Source: Rhodocyclus purpureus
GTDB lineage: Bacteria; Pseudomonadota; Gammaproteobacteria; Burkholderiales; Rhodocyclaceae
Length of the DNA stretch: 51,644 nt
Assembly (NCBI RefSeq): GCF_016653115.1
Contig: NZ_NHRX01000054.1
Coordinates: 1-51,644, forward strand
Direction of reading: 5' to 3'
Shown here: positions 27,359 through 37,700 of the stretch, in pieces
Position numbering within the stretch: position 1 is the first letter of the stretch
Layout: the number at the start of each line of letters is the position of its first letter
Position numbers and translations under genes: made by a program
Notes under the pieces: model-generated
Seen by the model: the letters and a program-made list of their open reading frames with translations, nothing else
Told to the model about the DNA's origin: nothing
Databases searched by the model: none

Positions 27359-29089
27359 ATGCGCTTCCTGAGGCACCTCTTCCGCTGCCAACGCTCGGCC
27401 TGGCTGGGCTTCATCCTCGCTTGCGCGAGCCTCGCTACGCTGGCCGGCGCACCGTCACTCGCCGCGCAAACGCTCGACCAGGCCGTCCTTTCGAGCCCGA
27501 GCGGCGAACGTCAGGTCAGCCTGCCCAATCTCCTGCAGCCGGATGATTTCGCTCCCGCCGGCGGACGTGTGCGCTACACCCTGCAAATAGAGTTACCAGC
27601 GCCACCGGCGGAGCCGCTCGGGATTTACGTGAGCAAAGTCAGCCTGTCCGGTCAGTTGGCACTGAACGGACAGCCGCTCGGCGCCTGCGAGCCAGGCCCC
27701 CTCGAAGAGCTGCGCTGCCTGCACCGCCCCTACCTGTTCGTGCCGCCGGTCGGCCTCTGGCAAGCCGGAACGAACACGATCGAAGTCGAAGTCTTCGCCA
27801 ATCAGCGCCAGATGAACGGACTGGCGCCGGTGCAGGTCGGATCGGCGCAGGAACTCGATCGCGGCCCCTACCTGCGCGATCGCCTGCTGCGCGTCGAACT
27901 GATCCGGGCGCTGACCTGGGTCAGTCTGTGCCTCGGTCTGCTGGCACTGGCCGTGGCCGCGATCCTGCGTACCGAGAACGTGTTCCTGTGGTTCGGGCTG
28001 TGCAGCATCGTCAATGCGCTGAGCAATCTGAACGTCCTGGTCAGCACGCCACTGGTCGGCTTCGAACTGTTCAGCTGGTTCATCTTCTCCTCGCGCATGG
28101 TGTCGGTGCCACTGCTGCTGTTGACGCTGCTCGTGTTTTTCGAGCGCGCCGGCGTCGCCGTGCGGCGGGGGCTGGTCGGCTACGCGCTGCTCATGCCGCT
28201 CATCGTCTGGCTCGGCGGTAACGATCGCTGGCTGGTAGTGTTGCTGTATGTGCCGCTGATGGCACTGGCGCTGGCCATGGTCCCCGCGGTGATCTACTGG
28301 AGCTGGCGTTCGCGTCAGACGGTGCATGCCTGGGTCACGCTGAACTACGCGCTGCTGATGCTCGCCAGCGTGCTCGACTTCCTGCGGCTGAACGGGACGG
28401 GATCGTTCACCGGAGTCTACTGGATCACCTACGCCTACACCGGGCTCATCCTGCTGTTCGGCGTCATGCTCATGTCACGGCTGGCGTCGGCGCTGATCAG
28501 CGAGCGCGAGCTCACCGCCAAGCTCGACCTGGAAGTGGCGCGGCAAACCGCGGACCTCAAGGAGGCCAACCAGCGCCTCGCCGAATTGTCCACCACCGAC
28601 CCGCTGACCGGGATCGCCAACCGCCGTCAGTTCGACCAGACACTCGCGGTCGAGTGGAAGCGGGCACAACGGCAGCAACAGCCGCTGTCCCTGCTGATGC
28701 TCGATGTCGACATGTTCAAGGCTTACAACGACCATTACGGTCACCAGGCTGGTGACGAGTGTCTGCGCGCGATCGCCGCTGCCCTGCGATCATGCTGCCA
28801 GCGCAGCGGCGACCTGCTCGCCCGCTACGGCGGCGAGGAGTTCGTGCTCATCGCCGACGCCGATCAGCACGGCGCGCTGCAGTTCGCGGAAAAACTGCGT
28901 TCCGCCGTCGAAGACATCAAGCTGGCCCATGCCCGCTCGCCGAGTGGCCAGGTGACGGCGAGCATCGGCCTCGCCACCCTCGTTCCCGCCCCGACGACGA
29001 CGCCGGACACGCTGCTGCGCCTGGCCGACGAGGCGCTCTATCAGGCCAAGGCAGATGGCCGTAACCGCGTTCGCCAGGCGGCAGCATGA
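27359..29089 (+). CDS. Seven-helix membrane GGDEF diguanylate cyclase
   Basis: The 576-residue protein has a signal peptide (about 1-36), a periplasmic beta-rich domain (about 37-175) with two Cys (110, 120) that could form a disulphide, about seven membrane helices (about 180-372), a short coiled coil (about 380-412) and a C-terminal GGDEF domain. Layout resembles 7TM-DISM receptors. The catalytic motif is GGEEF (491-495), with the I-site RSGD five residues before it, so it should make cyclic di-GMP and be feedback inhibited. The signal sensed is unknown. The gene is divergent from the metal operon and upstream of nadB. Confidence 0.9.
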   Translation: MRFLRHLFRCQRSAWLGFILACASLATLAGAPSLAAQTLDQAVLSSPSGERQVSLPNLLQPDDFAPAGGRVRYTLQIELPAPPAEPLGIYVSKVSLSGQLALNGQPLGACEPGPLEELRCLHRPYLFVPPVGLWQAGTNTIEVEVFANQRQMNGLAPVQVGSAQELDRGPYLRDRLLRVELIRALTWVSLCLGLLALAVAAILRTENVFLWFGLCSIVNALSNLNVLVSTPLVGFELFSWFIFSSRMVSVPLLLLTLLVFFERAGVAVRRGLVGYALLMPLIVWLGGNDRWLVVLLYVPLMALALAMVPAVIYWSWRSRQTVHAWVTLNYALLMLASVLDFLRLNGTGSFTGVYWITYAYTGLILLFGVMLMSRLASALISERELTAKLDLEVARQTADLKEANQRLAELSTTDPLTGIANRRQFDQTLAVEWKRAQRQQQPLSLLMLDVDMFKAYNDHYGHQAGDECLRAIAAALRSCCQRSGDLLARYGGEEFVLIADADQHGALQFAEKLRSAVEDIKLAHARSPSGQVTASIGLATLVPAPTTTPDTLLRLADEALYQAKADGRNRVRQAAA

Positions 29090-29174
29090 AGCCTGGCGAT
29101 CGGGACCGGCCGCCGCCCTAGTCCGCACCCGGCGTGCTATATTGCTAGCCCTTTTTTGTTACAGGGACTGCATC

Positions 29175-30752
29175 GTGGCGCTTGATTTCGACGTCCTCAT
29201 CATCGGCAGCGGACTTGCCGGACAATCGGCTGCCCTTCGCCTGGCGCCGACGCATCGTGTCGGGCTGATCAGCAAGCGCGCGCTGGAGGACAGCGCTTCG
29301 AGCTGGGCCCAGGGCGGGATCGCCGCCGTGCTCGACAGTCGTGACTCGATCGAGGCGCACATCCGCGACACCTTCATTGCCGGTTCGAACCTCAACGACC
29401 CGGTGGCAACGCGCTTCGTCGTCGAGAACGGCCGCTCGGCGATCGAGTGGCTGATCGAGCAGGGTGTCCCCTTCTCGCGCGACGAGAAGGGCTACCACCT
29501 GACGCGCGAGGGCGGACACAGCGCGCGCCGCGTCATCCACGTCGCCGACGCCACCGGACTCGCGGTGCAGGACACGCTGACGCCCAAGGTACGCAATCAC
29601 CCGAACATCACGGTCTTCGAACACCACATCGCGATCGACCTGATCACCGGCGCCAAGCTCGGCCTGGCGGACCAGCGCTGCTACGGCGCCTACGTCCTGA
29701 ACACGCTGACCGGCGAGGTGCATACCATCGGCGCGCCGAACACGCTGATCGCCACCGGCGGTGCCGGCAAGGTCTATCTGTATACGACCAACCCGGACAC
29801 CTCGACCGGCGACGGCATTGCCATGGCCTGGCGCGCCGGCTGCCGCGTCGGCAACATGGAATTCATCCAGTTCCACCCGACCTGCCTCTACCACCCGCAG
29901 GCGAAGTCCTTCCTGATCTCGGAGGCGGTACGCGGCGAAGGCGGCATCCTGCGCCTCCCCGACGGCACGCGCTTCATGCCCGAGCACGACGAACGCGCCG
30001 AACTGGCGCCACGCGACGTGGTCGCGCGCGCGATCGACTTCGAGATGAAGAAGCGCGGCATAGACTGCGTCTACCTCGACATCTCGCACAAGCCGGCCGC
30101 TTTCCTGCACGAGCACTTCCCGAACATCCTCGCGCGCTGCCTCGAACTGGGCATCGACATCACGCGCGACCCGATTCCCGTCGTTCCTGCCGCGCATTAC
30201 ACCTGCGGCGGCATCCTCACCGACGTGCATGCGCGCACCGACCTGCCCGGCCTCTACGCCGCCGGCGAAGCGCAATGCAGCGGCCTGCACGGGGCCAATC
30301 GCCTGGCCAGCAACTCGCTGCTCGAATGCCTGATCTTCTCGCAGGCGGCGGTCGAGGACATCCGTGCGCAGGGACAGGTCCCCATGCCGGCGCTGCCGGA
30401 GTGGGACGAGAGCCGCGTCTCCGACCCGGACGAGGAAGTCGTCATCGCGCACAACTGGGACGAACTGCGCCGCTTCATGTGGGACTACGTCGGCATCGTG
30501 CGCACGACCAAGCGCCTGCAGCGCGCGCAGAACCGCATCCGCCTGCTGAAGCGCGAAATCGAGGACTTCTACTCGAACTTCCGCGTGAACAACGACCTGA
30601 TCGAACTGCGCAACCTCGTGGACACCGCCGACCTGATCGTGCGCTGTGCACTGCGCCGCCGCGAAAGCCGCGGACTGCACTTCAGCCGCGACTATCCGGA
30701 CACCCTGCCGAAGGCGCGGCCGACCATCCTCAAGCCGGCGCGGCGCCGCTAG
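29175..30752 (+). CDS. nadB: L-aspartate oxidase
   Basis: FAD enzyme oxidising L-aspartate to iminoaspartate, the first step of NAD synthesis; its partner NadA is not in the window. The 525-residue protein has the dinucleotide motif IIGSGLAGQSAAL (about 9-21), SSWAQGGIAAV, GGHSARRVIH, EFIQFHPT and HGANRLASNSLLE near the end of the flavin domain, then the helical C-terminal domain. The GTG at 29175 (VALDFDVLIIG) with AGGGA upstream is preferred over an upstream in-frame extension that runs into the cyclase gene. A TATATT sequence at 29138-29143 could be a -10 box; I see no good -35. Confidence 0.96.
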   Translation: MALDFDVLIIGSGLAGQSAALRLAPTHRVGLISKRALEDSASSWAQGGIAAVLDSRDSIEAHIRDTFIAGSNLNDPVATRFVVENGRSAIEWLIEQGVPFSRDEKGYHLTREGGHSARRVIHVADATGLAVQDTLTPKVRNHPNITVFEHHIAIDLITGAKLGLADQRCYGAYVLNTLTGEVHTIGAPNTLIATGGAGKVYLYTTNPDTSTGDGIAMAWRAGCRVGNMEFIQFHPTCLYHPQAKSFLISEAVRGEGGILRLPDGTRFMPEHDERAELAPRDVVARAIDFEMKKRGIDCVYLDISHKPAAFLHEHFPNILARCLELGIDITRDPIPVVPAAHYTCGGILTDVHARTDLPGLYAAGEAQCSGLHGANRLASNSLLECLIFSQAAVEDIRAQGQVPMPALPEWDESRVSDPDEEVVIAHNWDELRRFMWDYVGIVRTTKRLQRAQNRIRLLKREIEDFYSNFRVNNDLIELRNLVDTADLIVRCALRRRESRGLHFSRDYPDTLPKARPTILKPARRR

Positions 30753-31251
30753 CGCCGCCACGCCAGCGCAGCCAGACGCGCAGCGCGCGGAACTGCCGGC
30801 GATCGACCAGCGCATCGGCCGGCAGGACCAGCGTGCCGACGCGTCGCCGGCGCAGCCTGCTGCGCGAGCCTTCCTCCTTGCCGTCGACCGGCGGCACTTC
30901 CTCCAGGCGCAGGATCACGACGCAGGGCAGGACGGCACTGTCCGCGCGAACGAGGCAGTCACGCCACTCGCCGCTGCGGTCGCGCACGGCGAGCCCGCCC
31001 CGGGCGCCGAGGCGCAGCGCGCTCACCGGCGACGGACGGATGCCGTGATACAGGGAAAAGAGCAGCAGCGCGCCAAGAACCAGGACGCAGGCGACGGCCG
31101 CCTGCATCGTCCCAGCGGGCGGCGCCGCGGCCGCCCATGCCTGCCACGCGCTCGCCACGACGGCGCCGGCGGCGAGCGCATGCAGTACGAACAAAAAGAG
31201 CTGCAGACGCCGTGAGGCGCGCAGCTCCAGAAAGATCGACGGCTGCGGCAT
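30730..31251 (-). CDS. YgfX-like small membrane protein
   Basis: The 173-residue protein has two close membrane helices (about 17-36 and 46-67) near the N-terminus, followed by a basic cytoplasmic beta-rich domain ending in RALRVWLRWRGG. This layout and its place between fabF and nadB match YgfX/CptA-like proteins of proteobacteria. E. coli YgfX was reported as a toxin paired with the flavin-insertion protein YgfY (SdhE); no such partner is next to it here, so the toxin role is not asserted. Its 3' end overlaps nadB by 23 nt in convergent orientation. Confidence 0.65.
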   Translation of the reverse strand: MPQPSIFLELRASRRLQLFLFVLHALAAGAVVASAWQAWAAAAPPAGTMQAAVACVLVLGALLLFSLYHGIRPSPVSALRLGARGGLAVRDRSGEWRDCLVRADSAVLPCVVILRLEEVPPVDGKEEGSRSRLRRRRVGTLVLPADALVDRRQFRALRVWLRWRGGASGAAPA

Positions 31252-31304
31252 CGCCTGATCAGCGCTGCCGCAGCGGGTGGTCGATCGGGCTCGGCCCGCC
31301 GGTA

Positions 31305-32543
<1,239 letters not shown>

Positions 32544-32685
32544 CTTTTGCTCCCGGAAAAGAAAAAAGGCGACCGGACAGATCTGAAAGGCAGGCCTGGG
32601 CTCGGTCGACCGAATGTCGGCTCGCCGGTGGCGCAACCGACTGCCGCGCCCGTCGCGCCTGAGCGGAACGGGCCGGCGTCAGGAC

Positions 32686-32702
32686 AGCGGGAGGATCCCG
32701 CT
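32686..32702 (-). other. Stem-loop between acpP and fabF
   Basis: A perfect 7-bp inverted repeat (AGCGGGA at 32686-32692, TCCCGCT at 32696-32702) with a three-base loop starts 7 nt after the acpP stop. It has no T-run, so it is more likely a processing or stabilising stem that sets acpP mRNA above fabF than a terminator. Confidence 0.5.
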
Positions 32703-32709
32703 GCGACGA

Positions 32710-32946
32710 TTACTTCTGATGCGCGAGGACGTAGTCGATCGCCTGCTGCACGGTGGTGATCTTCTCGGCGTCTTCGTCGGGAATCTCGCACTCGAATTCC
32801 TCTTCGAGCGCCATGACCAGTTCGACGGTGTCGAGCGAGTCGGCACCGAGATCGTCCACGAACGAGGATTCGTTCTTGATGTCTGCCTCGTTCACGCCGA
32901 GTTGTTCGGCAACGATCTTTTTGACGCGCTCTTCGATAGATGACAT
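32710..32946 (-). CDS. acpP: Acyl carrier protein
   Basis: Carries growing acyl chains on a phosphopantetheine arm attached to Ser in DSLDTVELV (Ser37). The 78-residue acidic protein is typical in length and sequence ([26 protein letters not shown]). The ATG at 32946 follows a strong AAGGAG site. It has its own promoter (32992-33021) and a 5' stem-loop, in line with the very high abundance of ACP. Confidence 0.98.
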   Translation of the reverse strand: MSSIEERVKKIVAEQLGVNEADIKNESSFVDDLGADSLDTVELVMALEEEFECEIPDEDAEKITTVQQAIDYVLAHQK

Positions 32947-32970
32947 TGTTAGGGCTCCTTCCCTGAGTTC

Positions 32971-32987
32971 CGGTTTGAAACAAACCG
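32971..32987 (-). promoter_or_regulatory. Stem-loop at the 5' end of acpP mRNA
   Basis: CGGTTTG (32971-32977) and CAAACCG (32981-32987) form a perfect 7-bp stem with a three-base loop beginning at the predicted start of the acpP transcript. A 5'-terminal stem like this can protect mRNA from RNase E or RppH-dependent decay. Confidence 0.5.
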
Positions 32988-32991
32988 CTTG

Positions 32992-33021
32992 ATTCTACCA
33001 AATAGGCCGGCACGCTACCAA
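32992..33021 (-). promoter_or_regulatory. Sigma-70 promoter of acpP
   Basis: TTGGTA -35 (33016-33021, 4 of 6 matches) and TAGAAT -10 (32992-32997, 5 of 6 matches), 18-bp spacing, in the fabG-acpP gap. It would let acpP-fabF be transcribed apart from the upstream fab genes. Confidence 0.65.
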
Positions 33022-33044
33022 GCACCAGCCCACGAAAACCTGCT

Positions 33045-33785
33045 TCACTCCATCAACATGCCACCGTTGACGTGGATCGTCGTCCCGGTGATGTAGGCAG
33101 CCGCCGGCGAAGCGAGGAAGGCGACCGCGGCGGCGACGTCCTGCGGCGCGCCGAGGCGGCCGAGCGGGATCGACGCCAACATCGCTTCCTTCAACTTGTC
33201 GTCGAGGCCCTGCGTCATGTCGGTCTCGATCATGCCGGGGGCGACGCAATTGACCGTGATGTTGCGGCTGCCGAGCTCGCGTGCCAGCGCACGACTCATG
33301 CCGGCGACACCGGCCTTGGCGGCGCAGTAGTTGGCCTGCCCGGGGTTGCCCGAATGGCCGACCACCGAGGTCACGTTGATGATGCGCCCGCTGCGCGCCT
33401 TCATCATGCCGCGCATCACCGCCTTCGACAGGCGGAAGACCGCCTTCAGGTTGGTGTCGATGACCGCTTCCCACTCCTCGTCCTTCATGCGCATGGCGAG
33501 GTTGTCGCGCGTGATGCCGGCGTTGTTCACGAGGATGGCGACCGCGCCGTGCGTCTTCTCGATCTGCGCAAGCAGCGCGTCGACCTGCGCCGCGTCGCGG
33601 ACCTCGAGCACGGCGCCTTCGCCCTTGAGGCCGGCGACGCCGAGATAGGCACTGATGCGCGCGGCACCTTCCTCGCTGGTCGCGGTGCCGACGACGGTCG
33701 CGCCGAGGCGCGCGAGTTCCAGGGCGATGGCCTGGCCGATACCGCGCGAGGCACCGGTGACGAGAGCGACTTTTCCGTTGAGCAT
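33045..33785 (-). CDS. fabG: 3-oxoacyl-[acyl-carrier-protein] reductase
   Basis: NADPH-dependent short-chain dehydrogenase reducing 3-ketoacyl-ACP in each elongation cycle. The 246-residue protein has the cofactor motif TGASRGIG (about 10-17), NNAG (about 87-90), and catalytic Ser/Tyr/Lys with YCAAKAG (Tyr about 153). The ATG at 33785 begins 3 nt after the fabD stop. It has the standard FabG N-terminus MLNGKVALVTGASRG. Confidence 0.96.
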   Translation of the reverse strand: MLNGKVALVTGASRGIGQAIALELARLGATVVGTATSEEGAARISAYLGVAGLKGEGAVLEVRDAAQVDALLAQIEKTHGAVAILVNNAGITRDNLAMRMKDEEWEAVIDTNLKAVFRLSKAVMRGMMKARSGRIINVTSVVGHSGNPGQANYCAAKAGVAGMSRALARELGSRNITVNCVAPGMIETDMTQGLDDKLKEAMLASIPLGRLGAPQDVAAAVAFLASPAAAYITGTTIHVNGGMLME

Positions 33786-33788
33786 CCC

Positions 33789-34739
33789 TTACTCCAGCGT
33801 GGCAAGTGTGACCAGTGCCGCCTCGATGGCGGCGAGATCGTTGAGCGTGAGGCCGCTGACGCCGTCGGCGCAGCGCTTGGAGAGGCCGCCGAGCACCTTG
33901 CCCGGGCCGCATTCGGCGATCGTCGTCACGCCCAGCGCGGCGATGCTGCGGATGCTGTCGACCCAGCGCACCGGCGAGCAGGCCTGACGCACCAGCGCCG
34001 CGCGGATTGCTTCCGGATCGCTCTCGACGCGCGCGTCGACGTTGTTGACCACCGGCATGCGCGGCGCCGAGAACTTGATCGCGGCCAGCCCGACGGCGAG
34101 GCGCTCGGCCGCCGGCTGCATCAGCGACGAATGGAAGGGCGCCGACACCGGCAGCAGCACGGCGCGCTTGGCGCCCTTCTCCTTGCACAGCGCGCAGGCG
34201 CGCTCGACCGCGGCCTTGTTGCCGGCGATCACGGTCTGTCCGGGAGCGTTGAAGTTGACCGCTTCGGCGACCTCGCCGGCGCCGACTTCGGCAGCCGCTT
34301 CGGCACAGGCGGCGCGGATGCCGTCGTCGTCGAGACCGAGGATCGCGGCCATCGCGCCGGTACCGGCGGGGACGGCTTCCTGCATCGCGGCGGCGCGCAG
34401 GCGCACCAGCGGGACCGCGTCGGCAAACTCGATGACGCCGGCCGCGACCAATGCTGCGTACTCGCCGAGGCTGTGCCCGGCGACGACGTCAGGCGCGCGT
34501 CCGCCCTTTTCCAGCCACAGGCGATAGGTGGCGACGCCGGCCGCCAGCATCACCGGCTGCGTATTGACGGTGAGCGCCAGCGCTTCGGACGGGCCGTCGG
34601 CGACCAGTTGCCAGAGGTCCTCACCGAGCGCAGCGGAAGCTTCGGCAAAGGTCGCGCGCAGCACGGGCGAATCGCCATAGGCGGCCATCATTCCGACCGA
34701 CTGCGATCCCTGCCCCGGAAAAACGAAAGCGAATGTCAC
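33789..34739 (-). CDS. fabD: Malonyl-CoA:ACP transacylase
   Basis: Loads malonyl units onto ACP. The 316-residue protein begins [16 protein letters not shown], has the nucleophile motif [10 protein letters not shown] (Ser about 91) and conserved APFHSSLM and GPGKVLGGL segments. The start is GTG at 34739, preceded by a GGGGGA site 7 nt away; an upstream TTG five codons earlier lacks such a site. It lies 71 nt after fabH and 3 nt before fabG. The fabH-fabD gap contains two direct copies of TAGAATTC, with no clear promoter. Confidence 0.95.
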   Translation of the reverse strand: MTFAFVFPGQGSQSVGMMAAYGDSPVLRATFAEASAALGEDLWQLVADGPSEALALTVNTQPVMLAAGVATYRLWLEKGGRAPDVVAGHSLGEYAALVAAGVIEFADAVPLVRLRAAAMQEAVPAGTGAMAAILGLDDDGIRAACAEAAAEVGAGEVAEAVNFNAPGQTVIAGNKAAVERACALCKEKGAKRAVLLPVSAPFHSSLMQPAAERLAVGLAAIKFSAPRMPVVNNVDARVESDPEAIRAALVRQACSPVRWVDSIRSIAALGVTTIAECGPGKVLGGLSKRCADGVSGLTLNDLAAIEAALVTLATLE

Positions 34740-34810
34740 GAGAGATTCCCCCAATGGTGGCGCTGCACGCGCCCGCGGGACGCGCGCAGGCCGGAATTAG
34801 AATTCAAGCA

Positions 34811-35770
34811 CTAGAATTCGAGCAGCACCGCACCCCAGGTGAAGCCGCCGCCGACGCCTTCGAGCAGCACCTTCTGCCCGCGCCGGATGCGACCGTCGCG
34901 CACCGCCGCGTCGAGCGCCAGCGGGATCGACGCAGCCGAGGTATTGCCGTGACGGTCGACGGTGACGATCACGCGCTCCATCCCGAAACCGAGCTTGCGC
35001 GCGGTAGCCTCGATGATGCGGATGTTCGCCTGGTGCGGGATCAGCCAGTCGACCTCGGCCGGAGCAATCCCGGCGCTGGCGCAGCACTCCTCGGCCACCT
35101 CGGCGAGCGCCTTGACCGCGAAGCGGAACACCGCCTGCCCGTCCATGCGCAGTACCGGATCGCCGAGCACCTTGCCGCCGCAGACGTGGCCGGGAACGTT
35201 GAGGATGCCCTGATAGGAACCGTCGGCATGCAGCGCCGAGGCCATGATCCCCGGCGTCTCCGACGCTTCGAGCACCACGGCGCCGGCGCCATCGCCGAAC
35301 AGCACGCAGGTCGAGCGGTCCTGCCAGTCGAGGATGCGCGAGAACACTTCGGCGCCGACCACCAGCGCGCGGCGATGGCCGCCGGCACGGATGAACTTTT
35401 CGGCGATGGTCAGCGCATAGACGAAGCCGCTGCACACCGCCTGCACGTCGAAGGCGGTGGCACCCGCATTGCCGAGCCGCCCCTGCAGCAGGCAGGCGAC
35501 GCTCGGGAAGACGTAGTCGGGCGTCGAGGTGGCGACGATGATCAGGTCGAGCGTGTCGGGATCGACCCCGGCAGCCTCGAGCGCGCGCTGGCTGGCTGCG
35601 AAGGCCAGGTCGCTGCTCGCCGTCATCGCGTCGGCGAGGTGGCGGGAACGGATGCCGGAGCGCGAGACGATCCACTCGTCGCTGGTGTCGATGCCACGGG
35701 CCACCAGATCGTCGTTGCTGACCGGCTGCCCGGGCAGGTAGCTGCCGACACCGGCGATGCGTGCAAACAT
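34811..35770 (-). CDS. fabH: 3-oxoacyl-[acyl-carrier-protein] synthase III
   Basis: Starts fatty-acid synthesis by condensing acetyl-CoA with malonyl-ACP. The 319-residue protein has the Cys-His-Asn triad in [11 protein letters not shown] (Cys about 112), IPHQANIRI and GNTSAASIP. The N-terminus ([18 protein letters not shown]) and [14 protein letters not shown] are typical. The ATG at 35770 overlaps the plsX stop by one base (TGATG), suggesting translational coupling. Confidence 0.96.
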   Translation of the reverse strand: MFARIAGVGSYLPGQPVSNDDLVARGIDTSDEWIVSRSGIRSRHLADAMTASSDLAFAASQRALEAAGVDPDTLDLIIVATSTPDYVFPSVACLLQGRLGNAGATAFDVQAVCSGFVYALTIAEKFIRAGGHRRALVVGAEVFSRILDWQDRSTCVLFGDGAGAVVLEASETPGIMASALHADGSYQGILNVPGHVCGGKVLGDPVLRMDGQAVFRFAVKALAEVAEECCASAGIAPAEVDWLIPHQANIRIIEATARKLGFGMERVIVTVDRHGNTSAASIPLALDAAVRDGRIRRGQKVLLEGVGGGFTWGAVLLEF

Positions 35771-36783
35771 CAGACAGTCTCCAGATGAGGGTGCGCCTGC
35801 GCCACGCGCTCGCCGATGCGCGCGAGGACACCGGTGCGCACGGCGTCGGCGGCACGGCCGATCGCGAAACCGTAGGCAAAGGCGTCGGCCGAGCCGTGGC
35901 TCTTGACGACGATGCCCTTCAGGCCGAGCAGGCAGGCACCGTTGTAGCGGCGGTGGTCGAGCCGGGCCTTGAAGCGCTTCAGCACCGGCATGGCGACGAG
36001 CGCGGCCAGCTTGCTCAGGGCGCTGCGCGCGAACTCCTCGCGCATGAAGGTACCGACCATCTGCGCCAGGCCTTCCGAGGTCTTCAGCGCGACGTTGCCG
36101 ACGAAGCCGTCGCAGACGACGACTTCGGCCTCGCCCTTGTACAGGCCGTCGCCCTCGACGTTGCCGACGAAGTTGAGCCCGGATTCGCGCAGCAGGTCGG
36201 CGGCGCGCTTGACAACGTCGTTGCCCTTGATCTCTTCCTCGCCGATATTGAGCAGCCCAACCGTCGGCCGGTCGCGGTGCTCGATCGCACCGACCAGCGA
36301 AGCACCCATGATTCCGAACTGCAGCAGGTGCTCGGGCGAGCAATCGACGTTGGCGCCGAGGTCGAGCACATGCGTGTGCCCCTTCATCGTCGGCAGGATC
36401 GCGCAGATCGCCGGCCGGTCGATGCCGGGAAGCATCTTCAGCACGAAGCGCGAGATCGCCATCAGCGCGCCGGTGTTGCCGGCCGAGACACAGGCGTCCG
36501 CCTCGCCCTCGCGGACGAGGTTGATCGCCACGCGCATCGAGGAGTCCTTCTTGTTGCGCAGGGCGAGCGAAGGCGACTCGTCCATGCCGACGACCTGGGT
36601 CGCCTCCCGCAGGCTCACGCGCGGATCGGGCGCATCGCCGAGAAAAGGCCGGATCACCGCTTCCTGCCCGACCAGTACGACACGGGTGTCGGCGTTGGCA
36701 CGGACATACGCGAGAGCGGCCGGCACCGTTACCGCCGGACCGTGATCACCACCCATGCAGTCGATAGCGACGGTAATGGACAT
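35770..36783 (-). CDS. plsX: Phosphate acyltransferase PlsX
   Basis: Forms acyl-phosphate from acyl-ACP for phospholipid synthesis with PlsY. The 337-residue protein has the N-terminal signature [14 protein letters not shown] and conserved segments DANADTRV-like, [15 protein letters not shown] and [15 protein letters not shown]. The ATG at 36783 is preceded by GAAAG. Immediately upstream lies an intrinsic terminator whose T-rich tail ends about 12 nt before the start codon, so plsX and the downstream fab genes probably receive only part of the rpmF transcription. Confidence 0.96.
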   Translation of the reverse strand: MSITVAIDCMGGDHGPAVTVPAALAYVRANADTRVVLVGQEAVIRPFLGDAPDPRVSLREATQVVGMDESPSLALRNKKDSSMRVAINLVREGEADACVSAGNTGALMAISRFVLKMLPGIDRPAICAILPTMKGHTHVLDLGANVDCSPEHLLQFGIMGASLVGAIEHRDRPTVGLLNIGEEEIKGNDVVKRAADLLRESGLNFVGNVEGDGLYKGEAEVVVCDGFVGNVALKTSEGLAQMVGTFMREEFARSALSKLAALVAMPVLKRFKARLDHRRYNGACLLGLKGIVVKSHGSADAFAYGFAIGRAADAVRTGVLARIGERVAQAHPHLETV

Positions 36784-36794
36784 AGCTTTCAGCG

Positions 36795-36840
36795 CAAAAG
36801 AAAGGGCAGGCGGCACGCCGTGAAGGCGTCCTGCCTGCCC
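36795..36840 (-). terminator. Intrinsic terminator between rpmF and plsX
   Basis: On the minus strand GGGCAGGC (complement of 36833-36840) pairs with GCCTGCCC (complement of 36804-36811), with a further ACGCC/GGCGT pairing inside (36815-36819 with 36825-36829), followed by TTTCTTTTG. It lies 12 nt after the rpmF stop and ends 11 nt before plsX, so it is placed as a partial terminator. Confidence 0.78.
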
Positions 36841-36852
36841 GGACCGGGTGAA

Positions 36853-37032
36853 TTACTCGCCCTTGGCCTTGACGACCTGCTTGCCGCGGTAGATGCCGGA
36901 GGGGCTGACGTGGTGGCGCAGGTGCACCTCACCGGTGGTCGACTCGACGGCCAGCGGCGGGTTGGTGAGGAAGTCGTGAGCACGGTGCATGCCGCGCTTC
37001 GAAGGGGATTTCTTGTTCTGTTGAACAGCCAT
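36853..37032 (-). CDS. rpmF: 50S ribosomal protein L32
   Basis: Small large-subunit protein near the peptide exit region. The 59-residue product starts [20 protein letters not shown], includes [20 protein letters not shown] and ends AKGE. It lacks the Cys pairs of zinc-binding L32 forms, as in other proteobacteria. The ATG at 37032 has an AGGAGC site with 6-nt spacing. It sits between yceD and plsX, its standard position, and is followed by a terminator. Confidence 0.97.
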   Translation of the reverse strand: MAVQQNKKSPSKRGMHRAHDFLTNPPLAVESTTGEVHLRHHVSPSGIYRGKQVVKAKGE

Positions 37033-37053
37033 GAGTTGCTCCTGAGTTCAAAT

Positions 37054-37560
37054 TCACGAAGGCTTGCCCTTGAGGGCGGCCAGCGCGGCAAAGGGTGAAA
37101 CTTTTTCGCCCCCCGGCCCGGCATCGGGCGAAGGAGCGGGCGGGGTACAGCTGTCGTGCCGCGGCGCGAACGGCAGAGCGAGGATGATCTCGTCCTCGAT
37201 CAGCGCCACGACATCGAGTTCCTTCTGCGCCTGAAGATAATCCCGTGAATCGTCTTCAAGCTCTTCCTGCGTCAGATCGGCCTCGTCGGCAATGAGCTCG
37301 AGCGTGTTGCAGAAGTGGAGGGGAAACACCATCGGCTCCAGGCAGCGCTGACAGCGCAAAGCCAGGGTGCCGTCGACGCTCAACTGCAACTGCGGCTGAC
37401 CGCGCTCGCCGCGTGAAGCTTCGACGCGATAGGACACCGAACCGTCGGTATCGACCAGCCAGTCGTGCGTGCGCGGCAGGCGAGCGAGAGCGAGCTCGCC
37501 CGTGAGCGAACCCCCTTCCTGGACGAATGCCAGACTGTCGATGACGATCTGTTGCGACAT
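37054..37560 (-). CDS. yceD: YceD (DUF177) 23S rRNA accumulation protein
   Basis: The 168-residue protein belongs to the DUF177 family; the E. coli protein affects 23S rRNA accumulation and is always found before rpmF. It has the conserved CQRCLEP Cys pair (about residues 70-73) and a C-terminal acidic segment LTQEELEDD followed by ALIEDEIILALPFAPRH. No Shine-Dalgarno sequence precedes the ATG at 37560, and the predicted promoter lies so close that the message may be almost leaderless. First gene of the yceD-rpmF-plsX-fab operon; divergent from maf. Confidence 0.9.
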   Translation of the reverse strand: MSQQIVIDSLAFVQEGGSLTGELALARLPRTHDWLVDTDGSVSYRVEASRGERGQPQLQLSVDGTLALRCQRCLEPMVFPLHFCNTLELIADEADLTQEELEDDSRDYLQAQKELDVVALIEDEIILALPFAPRHDSCTPPAPSPDAGPGGEKVSPFAALAALKGKPS

Positions 37561-37569
37561 AGGGGCGGC

Positions 37570-37598
37570 ATGATATTATTTTTGGCTGCCGAAGTCCA
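37570..37598 (-). promoter_or_regulatory. Sigma-70 promoter of the yceD-rpmF-plsX-fab operon
   Basis: TGGACT -35 (37593-37598, 4 of 6 matches) and TATCAT -10 (37570-37575, 5 of 6 matches), 17-bp spacing on the minus strand. The -10 box ends only 9 nt before the yceD start codon, predicting a leader of two or three bases. Confidence 0.6.
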
Positions 37599-37700
37599 GC
37601 GCGCCGGCACGCTTCCGCGCAGCGCTTTGCGCTCTGCCGGCAGCCGCTTGCCCGGCCGGCTCTCCGGCCCACTCTCCCTCATTCCGCCCTCGCCCGCTTC

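Noticed and set aside
30730-31251. YgfX-like gene as a toxin-antitoxin module
   Set aside because: The expected YgfY/SdhE partner is not adjacent, so only a family-level description is supportable.
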